64,000 nt of DNA from Kocuria salsicia. Lineage in GTDB: Bacteria > Actinomycetota > Actinomycetes > Actinomycetales > Micrococcaceae. The stretch covers positions 930,001 to 994,000 of the forward strand of contig NZ_VELE01000001.1 of assembly GCF_007681555.1 (NCBI RefSeq), read 5' to 3'. A program made the position numbers and the translations under genes. The notes beneath the pieces were generated by a model. That model was not told the DNA's origin. It did not search any database and saw only the letters and a list, made by a program, of their open reading frames with translations. The number at the start of each line of letters is the position of its first letter. The first letter of the stretch is position 1. This document shows, in pieces, positions 10,528 to 19,207 of the stretch.

Positions 10528-11178
10528 ATGACCTACCCCCGAGCAGTCCTCTTCGACCACGACGGCACGCTCGTCGACACCGAGCCGCACTGGGCTGCCG
10601 CCAAGCGCCACGTGGCCGGCACCCACCAGCAGAGCTGGGACACCGAGGACGACCACGCCACCCTGGGCGGTACGGTGCAGGACGCCGCCCGGCTCATGGT
10701 CGAGCGCGGCGCCACCGACTCAGTGGAAGAGATCACCCGGCAGCTGGCGGAGCACGTGATCGGCAGCGTGGACCACGAGATCCCGTTCCTGCCGGGCATC
10801 CCCTCCCTGCTGCGCGAGCTGAAGGAAGCGGGGATTCCCGCGGCGATCGTGACCAACGCGCTCGGCTCCGTCGCCCGGACCACCTCAGCGGGCGCCCCGG
10901 ACGTCCTCACCCGGATCGTCTCGCACGACGACGTGTCCCGCGCCAAGCCGGACCCGGAGCCCTACCTCGCGGGCGCTCGCCTGCTTGGCGTCCCCCCGCG
11001 CGACTGCGTGGCCGTGGAGGACTCCGAGCCGGGTGTGGAGAGCGCCGTGGCCGCGGGCATGACCGTGGTGGTGGTCCCGGGAGACAAGCCCGTTCCCGAG
11101 GGACCGCACCGTGTGTTCGTCAGTTCCCACGAGGACGTCACGCTCGACTTCCTGCGCTCGCTCACCCCGCCGGCCTGA
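10528..11178 (+). CDS. HAD-superfamily hydrolase, copy 2 (tandem paralogue)
   Basis: A 216-residue HAD phosphatase nearly collinear with the preceding gene: both begin PRAVLFDHDGTLVDTEP and end with LDFLRSL(A/T)P. All four catalytic motifs are present (FDHDGTLVD, IVTNAL, AKPDPEPY, VAVEDSEPG). The ATG at 10528 is favoured over the GTG two codons earlier because the AAAGG sequence is better spaced. Divergence in the cap region suggests different substrates for the two copies. Confidence 0.9.
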   Translation: MTYPRAVLFDHDGTLVDTEPHWAAAKRHVAGTHQQSWDTEDDHATLGGTVQDAARLMVERGATDSVEEITRQLAEHVIGSVDHEIPFLPGIPSLLRELKEAGIPAAIVTNALGSVARTTSAGAPDVLTRIVSHDDVSRAKPDPEPYLAGARLLGVPPRDCVAVEDSEPGVESAVAAGMTVVVVPGDKPVPEGPHRVFVSSHEDVTLDFLRSLTPPA

Positions 11179-11300
11179 GCCCCTGGGCGGGTGCCGACTC
11201 CCGAGGCGGCCACACCGCCGGTGGGCGAGACCACGGTGATTCGGCCGCACGAACACGGCACCTGAGCGGTTCGACACCTTTGGAGCGGCCCCCGGTACGA

Positions 11301-11337
11301 CGAGCCCCCGGCCCGCGCAATGCGGACCGGGGGTTCG
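11301..11337. terminator. Terminator hairpin between HAD-2 and the helicase gene
   Basis: An 11-bp stem with one G-U pair (11301-11311 with 11327-11337) continues inward with four more pairs. It lies between convergent genes. Confidence 0.75.
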
Positions 11338-11400
11338 GTGGTTCAGGGGGCAGCACCCACCGCGCGGTCACGCGGGCGGGGCAGCCTCCCGGGACTGGAC

Positions 11401-12990
11401 TCAGCGCGAGGGCTGACCCGAGCGGTTGTTCTGCCGACGACGCTGCGCCGCCGCCGTGGCGCGGTCCGGCACCTGGCCGACGCCGCCGCGCTGCGACGAG
11501 CCCACGCGGGCGCCCCGCGGGGAGGACGTGCGCGCCGAACCGGACCCGGCGGCGTCGCCGCCCTGACCGCGGCGCGACGTCGAACGCCCGCCGCGGGAGG
11601 ATCGCCCGGAGTCCGAACGCTCGGAACGGCCGCCGCCCTGGCCCTGGCCGCGCCCCTGGTTCTGGCGCTGGCCGGAGCCCTGGCCACCGCGCTTGGAACC
11701 ATTGCGGCCGGAACCACCGCGCTGGCCGCCGGAACGGCCACCGGAGCGACCGCCCGAACGGTTGCCGTCACCGGACTGCGTGGCTGCCGGGGCCGCCTTG
11801 GGAGCGACGCGCTCGGCGCGCTCGCCCACGAGCTCCTTCACGACCTCGGAGTTGGGGCCGACCTCGTCCACCTGCGGAGTGACACCCGCCTTCTTCATGA
11901 GCTTGTTGACGTCCGAGCGCTCCTCGGTGGTCGCGATCGTGATGACCGAACCTGAGGCACCGGCGCGGGCGGTGCGGCCCGAGCGGTGCAGGTAGGACTT
12001 GTGCTCGGCGGGCGGGTCGATGTGCACGACCAGCTCGACGTCGTCAACGTGCACGCCGCGCGCGGCGACGTCCGTGGCCACGAGCACGCGCACGTCGCCG
12101 TCCGAGAACGCGCCGAGGTTGCGGTCGCGCGCGCCCTGCGAGAGGTTGCCCTGCAGGTCCACGGCGGGGATGCCGGCCTGGCTGAGCTTCTTGGCCATCT
12201 TCTTGGCGCGGTACTTGGTGCGCGTGAACATCATTCGACGGCCCGTACCGGAGGCCAGCGCCTCGATGAGTGCCTGCTTGTCGTCCGCGTGGGTGACCAG
12301 GACCTGGTGGTCCATGGTGGTCACCGCAGCCTGGGCGTTGTCCGCCGAGTGCAGGACCGGATCCTTCAGGAACTTCTTGACCAGCACGTCCACGCCATTG
12401 TCCAGCGTGGCGGAGAACAGCAGACGCTGCGAGCCCTTGGGGGTCTTGGCGAGGATCCGGGTGACCACGGGCAGGAAGCCCATGTCCGCCATGTGGTCCG
12501 CCTCGTCCAGAACGGTGACCTGGATGTCGTCGAGCGTCAGCAGGCCCTGCTTGATGAGATCCTCGAGACGGCCGGGGCAGGCCACCACGATGTCCACGCC
12601 GTCCGCGAGCGCCTTCTCCTGGCGCTTCTGGGAGACACCGCCGAAGATCACGGTGGTGTTCAGCCCGGCGGCCTTCGCCAGCGGGGCCACGGTGCGGTCG
12701 ATCTGGGTGGCGAGCTCCCGGGTGGGGGCCAGCACCAGCCCCGTGGGCCGGTGGGCACGACGCCGCGTCCGGGCAGTACCCGGGGCCAGTCCGGCCAGGC
12801 GGGTCACGAGCGGCAGAGCGAACGCCACCGTCTTGCCGGAGCCCGTGCGACCGCGGCCGAGCACGTCACGGCCGGCGAGGGAATCGGGGAGAGTCTTCTC
12901 TTGGATGGGGAAAGCTTCCGTGATGCCCACGCGGGCGAGGTCAGCGGAGAGCGCCTCGGGCACACCGAGGTCTTCGAAAGAATGAGACAA
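11401..12990 (-). CDS. DEAD-box ATP-dependent RNA helicase
   Basis: RNA helicase of the RhlE/DeaD group, likely acting in ribosome assembly or cold adaptation. The 529 residues contain the Q-motif region (FEDLGVPEAL...FPIQ), motif I GRTGSGKT (47-54), motif II DEAD in VLDEADHMADMGF, motif III SAT, and motif VI HRSGRTARAG. After about residue 375 comes a long low-complexity tail rich in Gly, Arg, Ser and Gln, typical of RNA-binding RGG-like tails. The 180-base leader contains two strong hairpins just upstream of the start, which may control expression. Confidence 0.95.
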   Translation of the reverse strand: MSHSFEDLGVPEALSADLARVGITEAFPIQEKTLPDSLAGRDVLGRGRTGSGKTVAFALPLVTRLAGLAPGTARTRRRAHRPTGLVLAPTRELATQIDRTVAPLAKAAGLNTTVIFGGVSQKRQEKALADGVDIVVACPGRLEDLIKQGLLTLDDIQVTVLDEADHMADMGFLPVVTRILAKTPKGSQRLLFSATLDNGVDVLVKKFLKDPVLHSADNAQAAVTTMDHQVLVTHADDKQALIEALASGTGRRMMFTRTKYRAKKMAKKLSQAGIPAVDLQGNLSQGARDRNLGAFSDGDVRVLVATDVAARGVHVDDVELVVHIDPPAEHKSYLHRSGRTARAGASGSVITIATTEERSDVNKLMKKAGVTPQVDEVGPNSEVVKELVGERAERVAPKAAPAATQSGDGNRSGGRSGGRSGGQRGGSGRNGSKRGGQGSGQRQNQGRGQGQGGGRSERSDSGRSSRGGRSTSRRGQGGDAAGSGSARTSSPRGARVGSSQRGGVGQVPDRATAAAQRRRQNNRSGQPSR

Positions 12991-13012
12991 GGAACGTCTT
13001 TCAGGGTTGGTC

Positions 13013-13066
13013 CGCGCGAAACGATTTCGCGCGCACGCGCCGTGAGTCGGGCGCGAACTGCGCGCC
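13013..13066 (-). promoter_or_regulatory. Two hairpins in the helicase leader
   Basis: Stem 1: nine bp (13013-13021 with 13025-13033), loop CGA. Stem 2: six bp (13050-13055 with 13061-13066), loop of five. They lie 23-76 bases upstream of the helicase start and 105 bases after the upstream SDR remnant, so they could be a terminator for that gene or a leader element of the helicase. Confidence 0.45.
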
Positions 13067-13170
13067 TCGGACCGGCGCGCCTCTACCCCGCAATATGTAC
13101 GGGGGAACCGGTCCAGTCTACACCTCCTGCCCGGTGGACCCCACCAGGGGGCGGCCCTCGTCTCAGCGCC

Positions 13171-13917
13171 TCACACCGCGGCGTACCCGCCGTCCACCAG
13201 GTAGTACCCTCCCGTGATGAACGAGGCCTGGTCCGAGAGCAGGAAAGCGGTCAGCTGCGCAACCTCTTCCGCCGTGCCGAGGCGGCCCATGGGGTGCTTG
13301 GCAATCAGGCCCGCGAGGACCTGCGGGGGCACGCTGCGCAGCAGCGGGGTGTCGATGTACGCCGGGCCCACCGCGTTGACCCGGACCCCGCGCTGGGCGT
13401 AGTCCACACCTGTCTGGTGAGGCCCATGAGGCCGTGCTTCGCCGCGGTGTAGGCGCTGTGGCCGAAAGTGGTGGCCACCGTGGAGTGGATGGAGCCGATG
13501 TTGACGACTGCTCCTCCCCCGTACTGCTCGATCACCGGCAGCTGGGCGTGCATCCCGTAGGCCACCCCGTTGAGGTCGATCGCCACGGTGCGCTCCCACG
13601 CGTCCAGGTTCGTCTCCCCGAGGGCCTCCATCTGCCCGCCCACACCGGCGTTGTTGACCGCGTAGTGCAGGCCGCCGTAGGTCTGCACGGCGAAGTCCAC
13701 GGCGGCCACGGCGTCGGACCTGCTGGCGACATCCTGACGGATTCCCGCGGCGTCGCCCCCGGCCGCCATGATGGCCTGCACCACGTTGTCGATGCCCGTG
13801 GGGTCGATGTCCGTGACCACCAGCTTCGCGCCGCGGCGCGAGGTCCTTGGCGACCGCCTCCCCGATTCCGGAGGCACCTCCGGTGACCAGTGCTACACGG
13901 GACGTGAACTCTGACAT
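13171..13917 (-). pseudogene. Short-chain dehydrogenase/reductase with two compensating frameshifts
   Basis: The protein reads MSEFTSRVALVTGGASGIGE in one frame, then shifts by one base near 13824-13840 (an extra C in a GCGCCGCGGCGC run), continues in a second frame through LVVTDIDPTG, NNAGVGG and the catalytic YTAAK, then shifts back near 13408-13413 into GVRVNAVGPAYIDTPLL and a normal C terminus. The combined product would be a complete NAD(P)-dependent SDR of about 248 residues. Every functional motif is preserved, so either the shifts are recent or they are sequence errors. Function would be oxidation/reduction of an unknown alcohol or ketone. Confidence 0.8.
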
Positions 13918-14089
13918 GGCATCTCCTGGGCGTGGGGCGGTTCGTGAACACGTTCAGTCTCGCGTGTGGTGCAGCTCACCTCCAGGAGTCGCGGAAATGA
14001 GTCTCGTGGAAACGAGTCAGCGGGGCCGCCCCGGTCCGGTGTCCGTGGCGACCCCATCGGGGGCCCCGCGCGGTGAACCCGCGCCGTCG

Positions 14090-14103
14090 CCCCCCCCCCC
14101 CCC
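14090..14103. repeat. Homopolymer tract C14
   Basis: Fourteen consecutive C bases just after the 3' end of the intact SDR gene. It is non-coding in both directions and could cause slippage in replication or sequencing. Confidence 0.9.
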
Positions 14104-14115
14104 GCGCGGGTCCTC

Positions 14116-14928
14116 TCAGTGGGTCCCGTGCAAGGGCGTGGGCCTGCTGTCCTTCGCGAAGCGCCGGGCCTTGACCCGCTCGGGCAGCACCCTGTTGAGC
14201 AGCGCGGCCCGGCGCGTGGCGAGGTTGCCGCCGACCACGTGGTCCCTGTCCGCGAACAGCGCCTCGACACCCTGTCGGGCGACCTGCGAGGGGTCGTTCT
14301 TCCACTCGTTGGACCCGAAGACCGTGTTGTCCATCCCCGCCGTGTGGTGGAAGCCGGTGGCCGTGGCACCCGGCAGCAGCGCCGTCACGACCACCCCGTA
14401 CTCCTTCATCTCCTCTCGCAACCCCTGGGCGAACGCGTAGGTGAACGCCCGCGTTGGCCCGTAGATGGACTCGTACGGCGTGGGGGTCAGTGCGGAGAGC
14501 GAGGCCGTGATGAGGATCCGCCCGGAACGCTGCCGTGCCATCGTCTGCACGACGTGCTTGGCCAGGCGCACCTGTCCGGTGACGTTGAGGTCCAGCATGC
14601 GCAGCTCGTCCTCAAGATCCGTGTCCACGAAGGACCCACCCAGGGACTTCCCGGCGTTGAGCACGGCGACGTCGAGGTGCCGGCCAAGCGACTCGACCTG
14701 GTCCCAGACGTGCTCCACCCCCTCGGCGGTACTGAGGTCCGCGCGCACGGAGACCACCGTGCCCACCGGGGTCGCGGCGTCCGCAGCCTTCTCGAGCTCG
14801 CTCTGCAGGGTGCCGATCCGCCCGCTCGCACCCACACCCACGATGTCGTAGCCGCGGGCGCTGAGCTGGGCGGCGATCTCGAACCCGATGCCGGAGGAGG
14901 CCCCGGTGACCAGCGCGAGAGGCCTCAC
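14116..14928 (-). CDS. Short-chain dehydrogenase/reductase, YxxxR variant
   Basis: A 270-residue SDR of the classical fold: cofactor loop TGASSGIG at about 8-15, VLNAG in the central strand and ITASLSA for the catalytic serine region. The active-site motif reads YGPTR rather than YxxxK, so the catalytic lysine position holds arginine (codon CGG). The start is a GTG at 14928 overlapping the stop of the DJ-1 gene as GTGA, so the two genes are probably co-translated. Substrate unknown. The Lys-to-Arg change could weaken catalysis or alter proton relay. Confidence 0.88.
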   Translation of the reverse strand: MRPLALVTGASSGIGFEIAAQLSARGYDIVGVGASGRIGTLQSELEKAADAATPVGTVVSVRADLSTAEGVEHVWDQVESLGRHLDVAVLNAGKSLGGSFVDTDLEDELRMLDLNVTGQVRLAKHVVQTMARQRSGRILITASLSALTPTPYESIYGPTRAFTYAFAQGLREEMKEYGVVVTALLPGATATGFHHTAGMDNTVFGSNEWKNDPSQVARQGVEALFADRDHVVGGNLATRRAALLNRVLPERVKARRFAKDSRPTPLHGTH

Positions 14929-15707
14929 TCCCGCTCGTCCTCGCCCTCGGCCTTCTCGGCGTCGTGCTCCTCGCGCAGCGCCTGCGCGGCCTGCTCCTCC
15001 TCGGCCTTCTGCTCGCGCACCACCTCGGTGAGCAGCTTGGTCATCTCCTTGGCCACGCCGGCCGCGGACTGGGGGTTCTGGCCCGTGACGAGACGCTCGT
15101 CCACCTGGACGTTCTCCTCCCAGTTCTCCGCCGCCTTGACGGTGGCGCCCTGCTCCTCGAGCCGGTCCTGGAGCAGGTAGGGCACGGCGTGCCGCTTGCC
15201 CACGGCCTCCTCCTCCGCGTTGGTGAACGCGGCCACCTTGCGCCCGGACAGCAGACGCACCCCGTTGGACAGCTCCACGTCCACCAGCCCGGAGGGGCCG
15301 TGGCACACGGCACCGACGATGCCACCGGCGTCGTAGACCGCGGCCACGAGCTTCTGCAGGGCCGCGCTGCCCGTGAAGTCCCACATGGTGCCGTGCCCGC
15401 CCACGAGGTACACGGCGTCGTACTGCGCAGGGTCCACCACGGAGACCTTCGGGGTGTTGTAGAGGGAGGCCTTCGCGGTCTCGTCCTGGGTGAACTCCAC
15501 CTGCACCGGGTCCTCCTCCTGGACCTCGTCCCGCGGGGGCCGCCCGCCCTCGATGGAGGCGAAGTCCACGAAGTACCCCGCATCCCGGAACACCTTCCAC
15601 GGGTGCGACGCCTCGGCCACGTTGTAACCGGTGGGCTCGCCCGTCTCGCCCAGCGTGTCCTGGCTCGTGAGCACCAGCAGGATCTTTTTCATGGTGGTGA
15701 TGTCCAT
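14925..15707 (-). CDS. DJ-1/PfpI family protein (Hsp31-like)
   Basis: A 260-residue class I amidotransferase-fold protein of the DJ-1/ThiJ/PfpI superfamily, some of which act as glyoxalases, deglycases or holding chaperones. The nucleophile elbow AVCHGP places Cys135 and His136, and YLVGGHGTMWDF is the typical preceding segment. A charged, Glu-rich tail (about 40 residues, AEEEQAAQALREEHDAEK) extends beyond the fold. Start at 15707 has GAAGGGAA upstream. It is followed with overlap by an SDR gene, a pairing that suits carbonyl detoxification, but that is inference. Confidence 0.87.
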   Translation of the reverse strand: MDITTMKKILLVLTSQDTLGETGEPTGYNVAEASHPWKVFRDAGYFVDFASIEGGRPPRDEVQEEDPVQVEFTQDETAKASLYNTPKVSVVDPAQYDAVYLVGGHGTMWDFTGSAALQKLVAAVYDAGGIVGAVCHGPSGLVDVELSNGVRLLSGRKVAAFTNAEEEAVGKRHAVPYLLQDRLEEQGATVKAAENWEENVQVDERLVTGQNPQSAAGVAKEMTKLLTEVVREQKAEEEQAAQALREEHDAEKAEGEDERE

Positions 15708-15919
15708 GACTTCCCTTCTCGAACGGGTCGTGCGGGCGCGGCGCCCGCCGTGTGCCACCACCCTAGGTAGGGCCCCGCCGGGGTGCGCGAGCCGTTCGCT
15801 CACGGCATGGGGCGCCAGGGAGGGGTTCAAAACGGGCCGCTGTTAGCATGAGCATCGATCCTCGGCGGGCACCTCGGGCCTCTGCCCGACCCCGCTCCAC
15901 CCCGATGAAAGGTTCACCC

Positions 15920-16315
15920 ATGCGCATCTCCAACGCCATCCTCCGCGGCGTCTCAGGCGCCTACCTGCTGCAGTCCGGCTACGGCAAGCTCGGCATGGAC
16001 GCCCAGGCGGCCGAGGGCCTCAAGCAGTTCGCCGCCACCGGCGTCCCACAGTTCGCCGAGTGGGACTCCAAGACCTTCGCCACGTTCATCGCCGGCAGCG
16101 AGCTGGCCGTGGGCGCCGCGCTGGTCACCCCGTTCGTCTCCAAGCGCCTCGCCGGCGCGGGGCTGCTCGCGTTCAGCGCCGGGCTGCTGACCATGTACTT
16201 CCGCAACTCGGAGATGACCAAGGACGACGGCATCCGCCCCTCCGAGCAGGGCATCTCGCTGTCCAAGGACTTCTTCTTGGCCGCCATCGGTGCGGGCCTG
16301 ATGGTCCAGAAGTAG
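15920..16315 (+). CDS. DoxX-like small membrane protein
   Basis: A 131-residue protein with about four membrane helices, resembling the DoxX/DoxD family sometimes linked to redox homeostasis. It starts MRISNAILRGVSGAYLLQSGYGKL and ends with a helix after SLSKDFFLAAIGAGL. The ATG at 15920 is chosen because GAAAGG lies seven bases upstream; earlier in-frame ATGs are less well placed. It stands alone between an upstream divergent gene and a strong terminator. Confidence 0.75.
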   Translation: MRISNAILRGVSGAYLLQSGYGKLGMDAQAAEGLKQFAATGVPQFAEWDSKTFATFIAGSELAVGAALVTPFVSKRLAGAGLLAFSAGLLTMYFRNSEMTKDDGIRPSEQGISLSKDFFLAAIGAGLMVQK

Positions 16316-16333
16316 CCTCCCCACGCCCTAACG

Positions 16334-16372
16334 ACGGCGACGCCGCAGTGGTCACCACTGCGGCGTCGCCGT
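16334..16372 (+). terminator. Terminator after the DoxX-like gene
   Basis: A 17-bp perfect stem (16334-16350 with 16356-16372) and a 5-base loop, beginning 19 bases after the stop codon. Confidence 0.88.
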
Positions 16373-16464
16373 ATGTCAGGGGGCGGGAGCGAACCCCCGT
16401 CCCCCGCCGCCCCTGTGCGCTAGGTTGGACAGCACCGCACGTCCGGTCTCACGAAAGCTCCCCC

Positions 16465-17997
16465 ATGGACACCCTGCAGAACACCCTGGACTTCGTCCGC
16501 GACCTCGTCTGGGGGCCCTGGCTCCTGCTGCCCCTGCTCTTCGGCACCGGTGTCTTCCTCACCATCCGGCTGCGCGGCATCCAGTTCCGGCTCTTCACCA
16601 AGGCCATGAGCCTGGGCTTCGGGCGCCGCTCCCGGGGCACCGGGGAGAAGGGGGACATCACCTCGTTCGCCGCGATGTCCACCGCGCTGGCCGCCACCGT
16701 GGGCACGGGCAACATCGTGGGCGTGGCCGCGGCGATCTCCGTGGGCGGACCCGGGGCCCTGTTCTGGATGTGGCTCACCGCGCTGGTGGGCATGGCGTCC
16801 AAGTATGCGGAGTGCTTCCTGGGCGTGCGCTTCCGCACGAGGGATACCGCCGGGCAGCTCACGGGCGGCCCGCAGGTCTACCTGGCGCGCGGGATCCCCA
16901 ACAAGTTCGGGCGCTTCCTCTCCGTGATGTTCGCAGTGTGCTGCGTTGTGGCCACGTTCGGGATCGGCAACATGACCCAGGGCAACGCGATCGCCTCGAA
17001 CCTGGAGCACTCCTTCAACGTCCCACCGCTCCTGACGGCCGCCGTCCTGGCCGTGGGCACGGGCATCGCCCTGCTGGGCGGCATCCAGTCCATCGCGAAG
17101 GTCACCACCTACCTGGTGCCCCTGATGATCGTGCTCTACATCGGCTCCGGGCTCTACATCATCGGCGTGAACTACCGGGGCATCCCCGAAGCCCTGCGCC
17201 TGATCTTCGAGGGCGCCTTCACCCCCATGGGAGCGACCGGCGGCTTCGTGGGCTCCACCGTGCTGATGGCCATCCAGATGGGCGCGGCGCGCTCCCTGTT
17301 CTCCAACGAGTCCGGCATGGGCACCGCATCCATCGCGGCCTCGATCGCCCAGACCAGCCACCCCGTGCGACAGGGCCTGGTGTCCATGACCCAGACCTTC
17401 GTGGACACCCTGGTGGTCATCTCCATCACGGGCTTCGTGATCCTCTCCACGGGCGTGTGGAGCGGCACGGACACGGCCACCATGACCTCGGTGGCGTTCT
17501 CCACCGGCCTGCCCGGCTCCTGGGGCGGCACGATCGTGACCATCTGCCTGGTGCTGCTGGGCTACTCCACGGTGCTCGGCTGGGCCTACTACGGCGAGCG
17601 CAACGTAGAGCGCCTGGCCGGTGCCCGGGCGGCGATCGTCTACCGCGTGGTCTTCTCGATCGCAGCCGGCCTGGGCGCGCTGGCGCCGCTGACCCTCGTG
17701 TGGACGTTCTCGGACATCATGAACGGATTCATGGCCATCCCCAACCTGATCGGCCTGGTCCTGCTCTCCGGTCTGGTGGTGCGCGAGACGAACCTCTACC
17801 TGAAGCACGACCCCAAGTTCAACGCCACCGCGCAGGAGGTGGACAACTTCATGGGCACCCGCCCCGGCGCCCTGGACGCCCAGATCCACCACACAGTGGA
17901 CCTCACCTCCCCGAAGCCCGCCCTCTCGGAGACGGGCTCGGCGCCCGCACCGCGTTCCGACGCCGACACTGCAGCTGGGCCCCGCGCGAGCGCCTGA
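16465..17997 (+). CDS. Sodium:alanine/glycine symporter (AGCS family), copy 1
   Basis: A 510-residue membrane protein that imports alanine or glycine with sodium. Family blocks are clear: GTGVFLTIRLRGIQF near the N terminus, ALAATVGTGNIVGVA, GPGALFWMWLTA, FRTRDTAGQLTGGPQVYL and SNESGMGTASIAA. The C terminus after about residue 460 is cytosolic, low-complexity and poorly conserved. The ATG at 16465 begins directly before the first amphipathic helix; TAGGTT at 16421-16426 could be the -10 box. A close paralogue lies at 20810-22276 on the other strand. Confidence 0.95.
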   Translation: MDTLQNTLDFVRDLVWGPWLLLPLLFGTGVFLTIRLRGIQFRLFTKAMSLGFGRRSRGTGEKGDITSFAAMSTALAATVGTGNIVGVAAAISVGGPGALFWMWLTALVGMASKYAECFLGVRFRTRDTAGQLTGGPQVYLARGIPNKFGRFLSVMFAVCCVVATFGIGNMTQGNAIASNLEHSFNVPPLLTAAVLAVGTGIALLGGIQSIAKVTTYLVPLMIVLYIGSGLYIIGVNYRGIPEALRLIFEGAFTPMGATGGFVGSTVLMAIQMGAARSLFSNESGMGTASIAASIAQTSHPVRQGLVSMTQTFVDTLVVISITGFVILSTGVWSGTDTATMTSVAFSTGLPGSWGGTIVTICLVLLGYSTVLGWAYYGERNVERLAGARAAIVYRVVFSIAAGLGALAPLTLVWTFSDIMNGFMAIPNLIGLVLLSGLVVRETNLYLKHDPKFNATAQEVDNFMGTRPGALDAQIHHTVDLTSPKPALSETGSAPAPRSDADTAAGPRASA

Positions 17998-18140
17998 CAG
18001 TTCCGGGGGTCGCTCGCAGGCGGTTCCACGGGTCGCCCGCAGCGGAAGGGCCCAACTCTGCAGTGCGGCGTCGCCCGCCACGAGCGGTCCGGATGCGCGG
18101 TGACCGCGAGTCGGCAGGCACGGGGTCCGCAACCCCGCGC

Positions 18141-18157
18141 CCGCCCGAGCCGGGCGG
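18141..18157 (-). terminator. Short hairpin after the mutarotase gene
   Basis: CCGCCCG (18141-18147), loop AGC, CGGGCGG (18151-18157), directly after the mutarotase stop in the gap between convergent genes. It could also help end the symporter transcript. Confidence 0.5.
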
Positions 18158-18158
18158 T

Positions 18159-19031
18159 TCAGCCCTGCGGGGCGGCGTCGTCCTCGGCGAGCGGCTCCAC
18201 CTCGATGCTCTGAACGAGCACGTGGGACTCGCCGGCGGCCAGCCGCACGGGCGATCCCATCACGTTGCCTGCCTCGACGCACAGCATCCGCTGCCACTCG
18301 TCGTCCGCGAAGTCGGACATGCCCACGGCCTTGTCCTGCCAGGGGTTCCAGACCACGGTGCTGTCCGAGCCCTCCTTGGAGACCACGAGCGTGCGCCCGA
18401 GGGCCGGGTCCAGAACCCGGACCTCGCCGCGGTGGGCGAAGACGGCGTCGGTCTCACCCGTGATCGTGAGGTCCCCAGACTGGGTGCGCTGCTCACCTGT
18501 GACCTTGTCGTGGTAGGTCACGCCGTCGAGCCCGTGGACCCGCACGCGGGTGGCATCGGCCACGCTGAGGTAGGTGTGCAGGGCCTCCTCGATCTCGAAG
18601 GTCTCGTCGCCGGTATTGGTGACGCGCAGGTCCAGGCACAGTGCTGAACCGACGGTCATGCGCAGGGTGGCGGAGAACTCGTACGGGAAGGACTCGCGCA
18701 GCTGCTCGGAGACGTCCTGCGGCGTGAGGGAGAAGCTCGCGAACGCGTTGCCGGCGTCGTCCTGACCCTGCTCGTCCAGGTGCCACTCGGTGATCCGGGC
18801 GAAGCCGTGGGCGGGGGTCATCTCACCGGTGCGACCGGGACCGAACCACGGGAAGCACACGGGCACGCCGCCGCGGATCGCACGCCCGGTCTCGGTGGCG
18901 GCGCGGGAGGAGACCCACAGGACGGGCTCGTGGCCCCCCGGGGCCCAGGACATCGCGTGGGCACCGTAGCTCAGCACGGATCCCTCGCCGTGCGGCGCGG
19001 TCAGGGTCAGGGGTTCGGGCAGTCGTGTCAT
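18159..19031 (-). CDS. D-hexose-6-phosphate mutarotase (YeaD-like, aldose 1-epimerase fold)
   Basis: A 290-residue soluble protein of the galactose-mutarotase-like fold that interconverts anomers of hexose 6-phosphates. Supporting blocks are IRGGVPVCFPWFGPG, AHGFARITEWHL (conserved His), EEALHTYLSVAD (second His), and the late VVWNPWQDKAVGMSDFADDEW followed by MLCVEAG. The ATG at 19031 lies just upstream of the first beta strand. It sits downstream of cycA in the same direction but 177 bases away with a possible hairpin between, so co-transcription is uncertain. Confidence 0.9.
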   Translation of the reverse strand: MTRLPEPLTLTAPHGEGSVLSYGAHAMSWAPGGHEPVLWVSSRAATETGRAIRGGVPVCFPWFGPGRTGEMTPAHGFARITEWHLDEQGQDDAGNAFASFSLTPQDVSEQLRESFPYEFSATLRMTVGSALCLDLRVTNTGDETFEIEEALHTYLSVADATRVRVHGLDGVTYHDKVTGEQRTQSGDLTITGETDAVFAHRGEVRVLDPALGRTLVVSKEGSDSTVVWNPWQDKAVGMSDFADDEWQRMLCVEAGNVMGSPVRLAAGESHVLVQSIEVEPLAEDDAAPQG

Positions 19032-19143
19032 GCCCCCACCATAGGCGGGGGCACGGCCCGTGGGCAGGAGCCCGGGACGCTGGTCCGGAACGGTGGTCCG
19101 ACGAGCGGGCGCGCAAGGGGACGCCCGAGTCCTCGGCCGGGGC

Positions 19144-19175
19144 GACGTCGCCCACTCGGCTGGGGCGGCGACGTC
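19144..19175 (-). terminator. Possible hairpin after cycA
   Basis: GACGTCGCC (19144-19152) pairs with GGCGACGTC (19167-19175) around a 14-base loop, about 30 bases beyond the cycA stop. Confidence 0.4.
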
Positions 19176-19207
19176 TCCTCGGCGGGGACGGCCCCTCGAG
19201 GGGCGGT

